In this document: piece by piece, positions 33,167-41,408 of the stretch
How positions within the stretch are numbered: the stretch's first letter is position 1
Layout of the letters: each line of letters opens with the position of its first letter
NCBI GenBank assembly: GCA_964558655.1
Contig: CAZLEX010000011.1
Span: 1-46,790 of the forward strand
Source: RGIG6353 sp964558655
Lineage (GTDB): Bacteria; Bacillota; Clostridia; Oscillospirales; SIG627
DNA length: 46,790 bases
Direction of reading: 5' to 3'
The notes under the pieces: model-generated
What the model was told of the DNA's origin: nothing
What the model saw: only the letters and a program-made list of their open reading frames with translations
Database searches by the model: none
Made by a program: the position numbers and the translations under genes

Positions 33167-34561
33167 TTAACATTCGTTATTTTCCAAAAATTTTTCTATA
33201 TACTCTATTTGCGAATTAACCGAACGGGGCCCGGTGCCTCCCTGAGAAATTCTTGTTAAGACACAAGTTTCAAGAGATATCGCATTATACAAATCCGTGT
33301 CAAAAATTTCACTGAATTTTTTATATTCTTCGAGGGGAAGATTATCGAGTACCGTGCCGTTCTTTACGCAATATCCGACAATAGTCCCCACGATTTTATA
33401 AGCTTCCCTGAAAGGTTTACCCTTTTTCACCAGATAATCGGCAAGGTCCGTAGCGTTTATAAAACCGTTCTGTGCGGCTTTATACATATTTTCGCGTTTA
33501 ACTTTCATGGTAGAAATCATCGGTGCGAAAACTTCAAGGCAAGCCTTAACGGTGTCAATGGCATCGAAAATCGACTCTTTATCTTCCTGCATATCCTTAT
33601 TATACGCAAGCGGAAGACCTTTAAGTACCGTCAGCATCGCAAACAAATCTCCGAAAACTCTTCCCGTCTTCCCTCTCACGAGTTCAGCCATATCGGAATT
33701 CTTCTTCTGAGGCATAATGGAAGAGCCGGTTGTAAAAGAATCGTCCAGCTCGATAAAAGAAAACTCCCACGAACTCCAAAGAATAATTTCTTCCGAAAAT
33801 CTCGAAAGGTGCATCATGAGAATGGAAAAAGCAGACAAAAATTCAACGCAAAAATCTCTGTCCGACACTCCGTCAATACTGTTGAGAGTATATGAATCAA
33901 AGCCAAGTGCATCAGCCGTAAAATCACGGTTTGTATTATATGTAGTCCCGGCAAGAGCACAGGAACCCAGCGGTGAAGAATTCATTCTTCGACGGGCATC
34001 GGAAAGTCTGTCGACATCTCTTACAAACATCATCGCATATGCCAAAAGATGATGGGCAAAAGTAATAGGCTGTGCACGCTGAAGGTGAGTATATCCCGGC
34101 ATAATTGTGTCAATGTTGGCTTTTGCCTGACAGAGAATTGCCGATATAAGTGCTTTTATTTCGCACATTACCGTATCACATTCGTCGCGAACATACATTC
34201 TCAAATCAAGTGCGACCTGATCGTTTCTCGAACGGGCGGTATGAAGTTTTTTTCCGTCAAGCCCTATCCTGTCGGTCAGAGTGCTTTCCACAAACATATG
34301 AATATCTTCGGCATCGGGAGAAATCTCCAGCTTTCCGGACTCGATATCTTTGTAAATTGCTTCAAGTCCGCCAAGTATATTATCACATTCGGCTTGAGTG
34401 ATAATATTCTGAGCACACAGCATACTTGCGTGTGCCATTGATCCTTTTATATCCTGCTTCCACATTCTCTTATCGAAAGATGCGGAAGAATTAAAATCGT
34501 CTGCTATTTCGGAAAGGGCGGTTTCAAACCGCCCTGCCCACATTTTTTCCATTTTACTCAT
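33167..34561 (-). CDS. argH: argininosuccinate lyase
   Basis: This enzyme catalyses the last step of arginine synthesis, splitting argininosuccinate to arginine and fumarate. 464 residues, usual length. Seen: the fumarase/aspartase superfamily signature GSSIMPQKKNSD in the last half of the protein, GYTHLQRAQPITFAHHLLAY with the catalytic-region His, and TARSRNDQVALDLR near the N-terminus. It overlaps argG by 4 nt (ATGA), so the two are translationally coupled. The arginine regulatory region lies before argG. Confidence 0.97.
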   Translation of the reverse strand: MSKMEKMWAGRFETALSEIADDFNSSASFDKRMWKQDIKGSMAHASMLCAQNIITQAECDNILGGLEAIYKDIESGKLEISPDAEDIHMFVESTLTDRIGLDGKKLHTARSRNDQVALDLRMYVRDECDTVMCEIKALISAILCQAKANIDTIMPGYTHLQRAQPITFAHHLLAYAMMFVRDVDRLSDARRRMNSSPLGSCALAGTTYNTNRDFTADALGFDSYTLNSIDGVSDRDFCVEFLSAFSILMMHLSRFSEEIILWSSWEFSFIELDDSFTTGSSIMPQKKNSDMAELVRGKTGRVFGDLFAMLTVLKGLPLAYNKDMQEDKESIFDAIDTVKACLEVFAPMISTMKVKRENMYKAAQNGFINATDLADYLVKKGKPFREAYKIVGTIVGYCVKNGTVLDNLPLEEYKKFSEIFDTDLYNAISLETCVLTRISQGGTGPRSVNSQIEYIEKFLENNEC

Positions 34562-35793
34562 TTATTCTCAATTCCGTTCTTTTTAAGCATTTTTGAGTAC
34601 ACTTTCGTCGAAAGTCCGTAAAGATTGATAAATCCTGTGGCGTCTGTCTGATCATATACATCGTCTTCGTCAAATGTTGCGATTTCCGAGTCATACAAAG
34701 AATAAGGCGATACCACACCGGCATTGATTATATTTCCCTTATAAAGTTTTACGGTAACATCTCCCGTAACATATTCCTGCGTTGTTTTTACAAAAGAAAG
34801 AATTGCTTTTGTAAGCGGTGAAAACCACTGTGCATTATAAACAAGCTCGGCAAGCTTTTGTGCGACAAGAGCTTTGTAATGCGAAGTTTCTTTATCCAAT
34901 GTGATGGTTTCAAGCACTTTATGAGTGTGATAAAGAATTGCTCCGCCGGGAGTCTCATAAACTCCGCGACATTTCATTCCTACCAAACGGTTTTCTACAA
35001 TGTCGATAAGGCCGATTCCGTTCTCTCCGCCCAATTTATTAAGCTTTGTAACAAGCTCAGTTGCATTCATCTTTTCGCCGTCTATCGCAACGGGCACACC
35101 CTTTTCGTAACTAATCTTGACATAAGTGGGTTTATCGGGAGCATTTTCCGGAGAAACACCCATTTCCAAAAAACCTTTTTTGTTGTATAAAGGTTCGTTT
35201 GCGGGATCTTCGAGGTCAAGTCCTTCATGCGAAAGGTGCCAAATATTTTTATCCTTTGAATAATTTGTTTCGCGGTTTATCTTAAGGGGAACATTATGTG
35301 CCTCAGCATATTCGATTTCCTCTTCACGCGATTTTATGTTCCATTCACGCCAAGGAGCGATAATATACATATCGGGAGCAAAAGCTTTTATTGCCATTTC
35401 AAAACGCACCTGGTCGTTTCCCTTACCGGTACAGCCGTGACAAATCGCATCGGCTTTTTCCTGCTTTGCAATCTCAACAATGCGTTTTGCAATCGGAGGA
35501 CGGGCAAATGCGGTACCTAACATATAATCTTCGTAAAGTGCACCTGCCTGAACGCACGGGAATACATAATCCGTAAGAAATTCTTCGGTCAAATCTTCAA
35601 CATAGAGCTTTGAAGCACCTGTCTTGAGTGCCTTTTCTTCCAATCCTTCAAGTTCATCGGCCTGTCCGACATTTCCGGAAACGGCTATAATCTCCGGATT
35701 ATTGTAGTTCTCCTTAAGCCACGGAATAATAATCGAGGTATCGAGTCCTCCGGAATAAGCGAGGACAACTTTTTTAATATCTTTTTTTTCCAT
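34558..35793 (-). CDS. argG: argininosuccinate synthase
   Basis: This enzyme joins citrulline and aspartate with ATP to make argininosuccinate. 411 residues. Seen: the PP-loop VVLAYSGGLDTSIIIPWL near the N-terminus, GCTGKGNDQVRFE, and ETNYSKDKNIWHLSHEG, all family marks. It is the first gene of argGH. GGAG precedes the ATG. Upstream lie two promoters and three ARG-box-like sites, so arginine repression by an ArgR-type protein is likely; the regulator gene is not in the window. Confidence 0.97.
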   Translation of the reverse strand: MEKKDIKKVVLAYSGGLDTSIIIPWLKENYNNPEIIAVSGNVGQADELEGLEEKALKTGASKLYVEDLTEEFLTDYVFPCVQAGALYEDYMLGTAFARPPIAKRIVEIAKQEKADAICHGCTGKGNDQVRFEMAIKAFAPDMYIIAPWREWNIKSREEEIEYAEAHNVPLKINRETNYSKDKNIWHLSHEGLDLEDPANEPLYNKKGFLEMGVSPENAPDKPTYVKISYEKGVPVAIDGEKMNATELVTKLNKLGGENGIGLIDIVENRLVGMKCRGVYETPGGAILYHTHKVLETITLDKETSHYKALVAQKLAELVYNAQWFSPLTKAILSFVKTTQEYVTGDVTVKLYKGNIINAGVVSPYSLYDSEIATFDEDDVYDQTDATGFINLYGLSTKVYSKMLKKNGIENK

Positions 35794-35834
35794 TTTTCTT
35801 CTCCTGTCTGTTTATGTATATTTATTACGGACAT

Positions 35835-35863
35835 ATAATAACACATTATACATAAAAATGCAA
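35835..35863 (-). promoter_or_regulatory. argG proximal promoter P1
   Basis: TTGCAT (35858-35863), 17 bp, TATTAT (35835-35840) on the minus strand. ARG-like box A (35848-35862) covers its spacer and most of the -35, a repressor position. Confidence 0.7.
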
Positions 35864-35935
35864 TACCTTTTGCATATTTTTTTAAAATATTACATATTTA
35901 TTCAATTTTATGTGTATAAATTACATTTTTATGCA
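35848..35935. promoter_or_regulatory. three phased ARG-box-like sites
   Basis: On the plus strand: ATACATAAAAATGCA (35848-35862), TTACATATTTATTCA (35890-35904), TTACATTTTTATGCA (35921-35935). They share (A/T)TACAT-4 A/T-AT(G/T)CA, an imperfect palindrome like the ArgR box TGAAT-4 A/T-ATTCA. Spacings of 42 and 31 bp are close to whole helical turns. Confidence 0.65.
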
Positions 35936-35969
35936 TCGTCGTTGCACTATGCCGAAATTTTTCACACAT

Positions 35970-35998
35970 AGTTTATCACATATAAAAATTGATGTCAA
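35970..35998 (-). promoter_or_regulatory. argG distal promoter P2
   Basis: TTGACA (35993-35998), 17 bp, TAAACT (35970-35975) on the minus strand. All three ARG-like boxes lie downstream of its predicted start, so they could act as a roadblock. Confidence 0.6.
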
Positions 35999-36005
35999 TA
36001 AATAG

Positions 36006-36034
36006 TTGACGGATAAGGAAAAAAGTGTTAAAAT
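36006..36034 (+). promoter_or_regulatory. promoter of GIY-YIG-proBAC
   Basis: TTGACG (36006-36011), 17 bp, TAAAAT (36029-36034) on the plus strand. Its -35 is only 7 bp from the -35 of divergent promoter P2, the two forming an inverted repeat. Confidence 0.75.
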
Positions 36035-36055
36035 GTATGAAAGGCGGTAAAAAAA

Positions 36056-36409
36056 ATGTATTATATATATATTATCCGTACAACAAAAAACACACTTTAT
36101 ACAGGTATAACGACGGACATAGAGCGTCGCATGGCAGAACATATGAGCGGTAATTCAAAAGGTGCGAAATATACCCGTTCGAATCCGCCGAAGACGCTGG
36201 AAGCCGTGTGGTCGTGCAATACGAGAAGCGAGGCATCGAAAATCGAAGCCCACATAAAAACACTGAAACGGCAACAAAAGGAAAATATAATAACAGACAA
36301 GACATTTTCGTTTTTTAAATCCGAAATTTGCAAGCGTGAAAAAATCGGTTCGGGTGATTTTCGAATTATTTACGAAAATGCGGAGGAAAAAAATGAGAAT
36401 AGTAATTAA
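36056..36409 (+). CDS. GIY-YIG nuclease domain protein (YhbQ/UPF0213-like)
   Basis: This is a 117-residue protein. Seen: YYIYIIRT and YTGIT forming the GIY-YIG pair at the N-terminus, then IERRMAEH with the conserved Arg and a C-terminal helix EASKIEAHIKTLKRQQKE with the catalytic-type Glu. It matches small stand-alone UPF0213 proteins rather than homing endonucleases. The last 17 nt overlap proB, whose ribosome binding site lies inside this gene. Only a weak GGCGG precedes its own ATG. A DNA-repair role is possible but unproven. Confidence 0.9.
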   Translation: MYYIYIIRTTKNTLYTGITTDIERRMAEHMSGNSKGAKYTRSNPPKTLEAVWSCNTRSEASKIEAHIKTLKRQQKENIITDKTFSFFKSEICKREKIGSGDFRIIYENAEEKNENSN

Positions 36410-37166
36410 AATAGGAACATCGACTCTCACCCACCGTTCCGGGCACCTGAATATAAGAGGTATAGAAAAGCTTTGTAAGATAATAAGCGACTTGAAAAAC
36501 GACGATAATGAAATTATTCTCGTGTCTTCGGGAGCGATAGGAATGGGTGTAGGCAAACTTATGCTGAAAAAGCGTCCGGAGGATATCCCGACCATTCAGG
36601 CGGCGGCAGCCATAGGACAGTGTGAACTGATGTACACATACGACAAGCTTTTTTCGGAGTACCGTCACACAGTGGCACAGATACTTCTTACAAGCGGTGA
36701 CATAAATCACGAAGACAGATACCGCAATTTTGAAAACACTCTCAACCGCTTGCTCGAATTGGGAGCCATTCCGATAATTAACGAAAACGACACAGTGGCA
36801 ACCGAAGAAATATCAATAGGCGACAACGATACATTGTCTGCGATAATTGCCGCAAAAAGCCGTGCCGATTTGCTTATACTTTTATCCGACATCAACGGTT
36901 TATACACTTCCGATCCACACAAGGACGAAAATGCCCGTCTTATAGAAAGGGTAGAAAAAATAACTCCCGACATAATCGCTCTTGCCGGCGGAAAGGGTAC
37001 CGAACTCGGAACCGGCGGAATGGCAACAAAAATAAAAGCCGCACAGATTGCTACGGAAAGCGGCTGTGACATGATTATAACAAACGGTGAACACCCGGAA
37101 CTTTTATATGATATTATCGACGGGAAACCGGTCGGAACACGCTTTTATTCCGAGGTGGAAAAATGA
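36393..37166 (+). CDS. proB: glutamate 5-kinase lacking PUA domain
   Basis: This enzyme phosphorylates glutamate in the first step of proline synthesis. 257 residues: an amino-acid kinase domain only. Seen: VIKIGTSTLT, ILVSSGAIGMGVGKL, NENDTVATEEISIGDNDTLSA and GTELGTGGMATKIKAA. Many ProB proteins are about 370 residues with a C-terminal PUA domain; this one ends right after the kinase fold and proA starts directly, so the shorter form is genuine. The frame opens at 36336, but CGGAGG marks the ATG at 36393. It overlaps proA by 4 nt. Confidence 0.95.
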   Translation: MRIVIKIGTSTLTHRSGHLNIRGIEKLCKIISDLKNDDNEIILVSSGAIGMGVGKLMLKKRPEDIPTIQAAAAIGQCELMYTYDKLFSEYRHTVAQILLTSGDINHEDRYRNFENTLNRLLELGAIPIINENDTVATEEISIGDNDTLSAIIAAKSRADLLILLSDINGLYTSDPHKDENARLIERVEKITPDIIALAGGKGTELGTGGMATKIKAAQIATESGCDMIITNGEHPELLYDIIDGKPVGTRFYSEVEK

Positions 37167-38422
37167 GAACCACTTTGGAAATCATGCAATGTGCGAAAGA
37201 ACATTGCGAAATACTTAAAAATCTTGATACCGACACAAAAAATCTCGCACTCTGTAACATGGCAAACGCTCTTATCGAGGATTCCGAAATAATCCTTGCC
37301 GAAAACAGCATGGATGTCGAACAGGCTCGCTCAAAAATCTCGGATGTCATGATTGACCGTCTCACTTTAACTCAAGAGCGTATAAAATCCATGTCTGAAG
37401 GCATAAGAGAAGTTGCACTTTTGCCGGATCCTGTAGGAAAAGTCTTATCGAAAACGGTGCGTCCGAACGGTCTCGTCATAGAAAAAACATCTTCGGCACT
37501 CGGAGTTGTTGCGATAATATACGAAAGCCGTCCCAATGTAACCTCCGATGCGGCAAGTCTGGCGTTTAAATCCTCCAACACGGTTATTCTCCGTTCGGGA
37601 AAGGAGGCTTACCGTTCTTCATGTGCAATAGTCAATGCACTGCAAAAAGGGCTGACAAAAACCAATCTCCCGAAATACTTAATCCAGCTTGTCGAAGATA
37701 CGACACGAAATTCGGCAACCGAACTTATGACAGGCACCGGGTATATTGATTTGCTCATACCGCGTGGCGGAAAAGGGCTTATACAAGCCTGTGTCAACAA
37801 TGCCAAAGTTCCGTGTATTGAGACGGGAACCGGAATTTGTCACATTTATGTCGAAAAAAGTGCCGATACTCAAAAAGCTCTCAACATAATAGAAAATGCG
37901 AAAACAAGCCGTCCGTCAGTATGCAATGCCGAAGAAGTCCTTTTGATTGACAGAGAAATTGCACCGACTTTTTTACCGCTCCTCAAAGAACGGCTTGTCG
38001 ACAGTCGTATAAAGAACGGACAAACACCCGTAGAATTACGCTGTGACGAACAGTCATACAAAATAATCGGCTCGGTCAAGGCAGGAGAAAGCGACTTTGA
38101 CACCGAATTTCTCGATTATATACTGGCAATAAAAGTTGTAAACGGTGTAAAAGACGCTGTAAAACATATTGCCGGTCATTCCACACATCACTCGGAAGCA
38201 ATTATCACAACAGACAACAATGCGGCAAATTATTTCACGCAGTCGGTTGACAGTGCCGCCGTATATGTAAATGCTTCCACCCGTTTTACCGACGGAGGAG
38301 AATTCGGATTGGGCTGTGAAATGGGAATATCAACCCAAAAGCTCCATGCAAGAGGTCCTATGGGGCTTGAGGAACTTACCTGCTACAAATATATAATTCA
38401 CGGAAACGGACAAACGAGGTAA
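37163..38422 (+). CDS. proA: gamma-glutamyl phosphate reductase
   Basis: This NADPH-dependent enzyme catalyses the second step of proline synthesis. 419 residues, usual length. Seen: the aldehyde-dehydrogenase-like fold with catalytic Cys254 in RPSVCNAEEVLL, GVVAIIYESRPNVTSDAA, and IPRGGKGLIQ. The ATG overlaps the proB stop (ATGA), implying coupling. proC follows 4 nt downstream. Confidence 0.97.
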   Translation: MRTTLEIMQCAKEHCEILKNLDTDTKNLALCNMANALIEDSEIILAENSMDVEQARSKISDVMIDRLTLTQERIKSMSEGIREVALLPDPVGKVLSKTVRPNGLVIEKTSSALGVVAIIYESRPNVTSDAASLAFKSSNTVILRSGKEAYRSSCAIVNALQKGLTKTNLPKYLIQLVEDTTRNSATELMTGTGYIDLLIPRGGKGLIQACVNNAKVPCIETGTGICHIYVEKSADTQKALNIIENAKTSRPSVCNAEEVLLIDREIAPTFLPLLKERLVDSRIKNGQTPVELRCDEQSYKIIGSVKAGESDFDTEFLDYILAIKVVNGVKDAVKHIAGHSTHHSEAIITTDNNAANYFTQSVDSAAVYVNASTRFTDGGEFGLGCEMGISTQKLHARGPMGLEELTCYKYIIHGNGQTR

Positions 38423-38426
38423 AAAC

Positions 38427-39227
38427 ATGAAAATAGGATTTATCGGTGTGGGAAATATGGGAGGTGCCATTTTGCATTCCGTTCTCACCGCAATTGATTC
38501 CGACACAATTTATATCTCCGACGCAAACGCGGAAAAAGTAAAAGAACTTTGCAAGGCAAACAATATCAACGCCTCGCAAAATTCCGAAATAGCCGAATTT
38601 TGCGATATGATTTTCGTGGGCGTTAAGCCTCAAGTCATGTCGGAATTACTTTCTTCGATATCGCCGATTTTATCAAAACGCTCAAACCGTTTTATATTAA
38701 TCTCGATGGCTGCGGGAATGAAAATTTCAACTCTCTGCGATATGCTTAATATGAATGTCCCGTTCATAAGAATCATGCCGAATTTACCGGTAAGTGTAAA
38801 TGAAGGTACGGTGTTGTACGATTCGAAAAATGTATCGGAACAGGAAATCGGCTCTTTTCTCCGACTCATGAGGAATTCCGGAAAATTAATTCATCTGAAC
38901 GAGCAACTTATTGACGCAGGCTGTGCAATTTCGGGTTGCGGTCCGGCTTTTGTGTGTATGATGATTGAGGCAATGGCAGATGCGGGAGTGAAATGCGGAC
39001 TCGCACGCACAACGGCACAAACCCTTGCAATACAAACTTTGAAGGGTACCGCACAATATTTGGAAAGTACCGATACTCACCCGGCAATACTTAAAGATGC
39101 CGTATGCAGTCCTGCGGGAAGCACAATTGCAGGCGTCGACGCACTTGAGAACAGTTCTTTCCGTGCGGCTGTCATAAACGCTGTCGATGCCGCTTACAAA
39201 AAAAATATTGAGCTTGGAAAGAAATAA
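38427..39227 (+). CDS. proC: pyrroline-5-carboxylate reductase
   Basis: This enzyme catalyses the last step of proline synthesis. 266 residues. Seen: Rossmann motif GFIGVGNMGGAIL at the N-terminus, VGVKPQVM, RIMPNLPVSVNEG, and the C-terminal signature with VCSPAGSTIAGVDALE. It is the third gene of proBAC; a terminator follows at once, so the three make a complete glutamate-to-proline pathway in one transcript. Confidence 0.97.
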   Translation: MKIGFIGVGNMGGAILHSVLTAIDSDTIYISDANAEKVKELCKANNINASQNSEIAEFCDMIFVGVKPQVMSELLSSISPILSKRSNRFILISMAAGMKISTLCDMLNMNVPFIRIMPNLPVSVNEGTVLYDSKNVSEQEIGSFLRLMRNSGKLIHLNEQLIDAGCAISGCGPAFVCMMIEAMADAGVKCGLARTTAQTLAIQTLKGTAQYLESTDTHPAILKDAVCSPAGSTIAGVDALENSSFRAAVINAVDAAYKKNIELGKK

Positions 39228-39241
39228 TTAAAAACAGTTTC

Positions 39242-39273
39242 AACCTATGGCAGTGCCATAGGTTATTTTTTTT
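39242..39273 (+). terminator. terminator of proBAC
   Basis: Stem AACCTATGG (39242-39250) / CCATAGGTT (39256-39264), 5-nt loop, then eight T on the plus strand. Confidence 0.9.
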
Positions 39274-39280
39274 CAAGATA

Positions 39281-39312
39281 AAAACCGGCTCCGTTTATTG
39301 TCGGAGCCGGTA
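39281..39312 (-). terminator. terminator of ftsH
   Basis: Stem CCGGCTCCG (39285-39293) / CGGAGCCGG (39302-39310), 8-nt loop, followed by TTTTT on the minus strand. It sits next to the proBAC terminator, so each convergent unit has its own. Confidence 0.88.
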
Positions 39313-39344
39313 ATAAAATCAAACAAAAACTTTATTTCGGGAAA

Positions 39345-41330
39345 TTATTGTTTTTCTTCGTTGGCGGGTAAATCGGAAGAAGCAGTCTCTTTATCTGCAC
39401 TCCGGTTTTCTTCTCGGCTTAAATTCTCTCCCGCTTCTCTGTTTTCGTTCTTACTTGTTTCAATCTTTCGGTCGCGAATTGCAACAAGATCCTCGATTGT
39501 CGCGTCGGTACCCATTGCAACATTAAACTGTTCTTCGTCCATTATCTCATTTTTTATCAGATATTCGGAAATAAAATGGAGCTTATCCATATTATCTTTC
39601 AGTATCTCCGTACACTGAGCATAAGCACCGTCGACAATAGAACGGATTTCATCGTCGATTTCGGCGGCAGTCTTTTCGGAATAGTTTTTGGTCGCCGAAA
39701 AATCTCTGCCGAGAAATACCTCATCACTCGAATGTTCCGATCCGTAAACGACAGAACCGAGCTTTGAGCTCATACCGTAACGCATAACCATATCTCTCGC
39801 ATTTGAAGTAGCCCTTTGAATATCGCTTGAAGCACCGGTAGTAAAATCGTCGAATATAAGATACTCTGCTACCCTTCCGCCGAGCAGAGAAACAATTTCC
39901 TCCTGCATATGACGGCGAGATGTAAAAGTGTGGTCTTCCTGCGGAATGGAAAGAGTATATCCGCCCGTTCTTGCGGTGGGGATAATAGATATCTGCTGAA
40001 CCGGATCGAGAGTGGGAAGGACATAATTCACAATAGCGTGTCCGGCTTCGTGATAAGCGGTCATCTTTGTCTCAAGTTCGCTTCTCTTAAGAGATCTCTT
40101 TGAAACGCCGACTATAATCTTTATCATCGATTCCTCTATATCTTTCATTCCGATAAGCCGTTTACCGCGTCTTGCGGCAAGCAAAGCCGATTCGTTTAAA
40201 AGATTCGCAAGGTCGGCACCGGTAAATCCGATGGTAGATTTTGCAATGGTCAATAAATCGACATCTTTTTCAAATGGTTTATTTTTCGCGTGAACTTTAA
40301 GAATTTCTTCACGACCTCTGATATCGGGATAATTAACGGTAACTTTTCTGTCAAAGCGTCCCGGCCTTAAAAGTGCGGGGTCGAGAATATCGGGCCTGTT
40401 GGTTGCCGCCATGACAATTACACCGTCATTGACGCCGAAACCGTCCATTTCAACAAGTAACTGATTTAAGGTCTGTTCCCTTTCGTCATGTCCGCCGCCA
40501 AGTCCGGCACCTCTATGTCTTCCGACTGCATCTATCTCATCTATAAACACAATAGCCGGAGAAGCTTTTTTCGCGGTCTCAAACAAATCACGCACACGGG
40601 ATGCACCGACACCTACATACATTTCGACAAAATCGGAACCGGAAATAGAGTAGAACGGAACACCTGCTTCTCCCGCCACCGCTTTCGCCAAAAGCGTCTT
40701 ACCGGTACCGGGTGCACCGACCAAAAGCACACCTTTCGGTATGCGTGCTCCCAAATCAAGAAACTTTTTCGGATTCTTTAAAAATTCAACTATTTCTTCA
40801 AGTTCTTCTTTCTCTTCATCGGCACCCGCAACATCTGCAAAATATACCTTGTTTTTTTCATTTGCACCGAGTTTTGTGCGTGCTCTTCCGAAAGAATTAA
40901 TCTTTCCGCCTTTTGCCTGATTTGCAAAGGAAACCCAGAACATTATGCCTATTACTATCACAATCAGATAAGGCAGGAACGACACCCACCACGGTATTGT
41001 TGCGACGGGTTCGTAATCATAATTTTTGATTATAGGATTTTCTCCGCTTGACTGCTCTCTGATTATGTCACCGAGATAATGCTCAAACAAGTCTATGCTG
41101 CGGATTTCGTAAGAAACGGTATAATCTTTGTCCCCTGCAAGTTTAAGTTTTAAATTGTTTTTGCCGTCAACGACAAATTCTTCAACCTGCTCGTTTTCAA
41201 AATAAGCAACGATGTCATCAAAGGTTACTTTCCCCTGAGATTCGCCGAGCAACGCAGTTGTTGCAAAAAGAATAACAAAAATCAACACTATATAAAATAC
41301 CGCAACTTTAACACTGTTCTTCATCTTCAT
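39345..41330 (-). CDS. ftsH: ATP-dependent zinc metalloprotease FtsH
   Basis: This membrane-anchored AAA+ protease handles membrane-protein quality control and regulator turnover. 661 residues. Domains: first membrane helix (about 8-28), extracytoplasmic region (about 30-112), second helix (about 115-135), AAA+ with Walker A GAPGTGKT (205-212), Walker B IVFIDEIDAV, SRH NRPDILDPALLRPGRFDR, then the zinc site HEAGH (427-431). The last 40 residues are acidic and variable. It lies 78 nt after tilS, in the Firmicute-typical tilS-ftsH order (hpt is absent between them). Terminator follows. Confidence 0.97.
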   Translation of the reverse strand: MKMKNSVKVAVFYIVLIFVILFATTALLGESQGKVTFDDIVAYFENEQVEEFVVDGKNNLKLKLAGDKDYTVSYEIRSIDLFEHYLGDIIREQSSGENPIIKNYDYEPVATIPWWVSFLPYLIVIVIGIMFWVSFANQAKGGKINSFGRARTKLGANEKNKVYFADVAGADEEKEELEEIVEFLKNPKKFLDLGARIPKGVLLVGAPGTGKTLLAKAVAGEAGVPFYSISGSDFVEMYVGVGASRVRDLFETAKKASPAIVFIDEIDAVGRHRGAGLGGGHDEREQTLNQLLVEMDGFGVNDGVIVMAATNRPDILDPALLRPGRFDRKVTVNYPDIRGREEILKVHAKNKPFEKDVDLLTIAKSTIGFTGADLANLLNESALLAARRGKRLIGMKDIEESMIKIIVGVSKRSLKRSELETKMTAYHEAGHAIVNYVLPTLDPVQQISIIPTARTGGYTLSIPQEDHTFTSRRHMQEEIVSLLGGRVAEYLIFDDFTTGASSDIQRATSNARDMVMRYGMSSKLGSVVYGSEHSSDEVFLGRDFSATKNYSEKTAAEIDDEIRSIVDGAYAQCTEILKDNMDKLHFISEYLIKNEIMDEEQFNVAMGTDATIEDLVAIRDRKIETSKNENREAGENLSREENRSADKETASSDLPANEEKQ

Positions 41331-41408
41331 TTAGTCACAACACCCCTTGACTTAATCTGTTATTTATTATTTTTATAAACTTCCGCTTTTAATACGAATT
41401 TACCGAAG

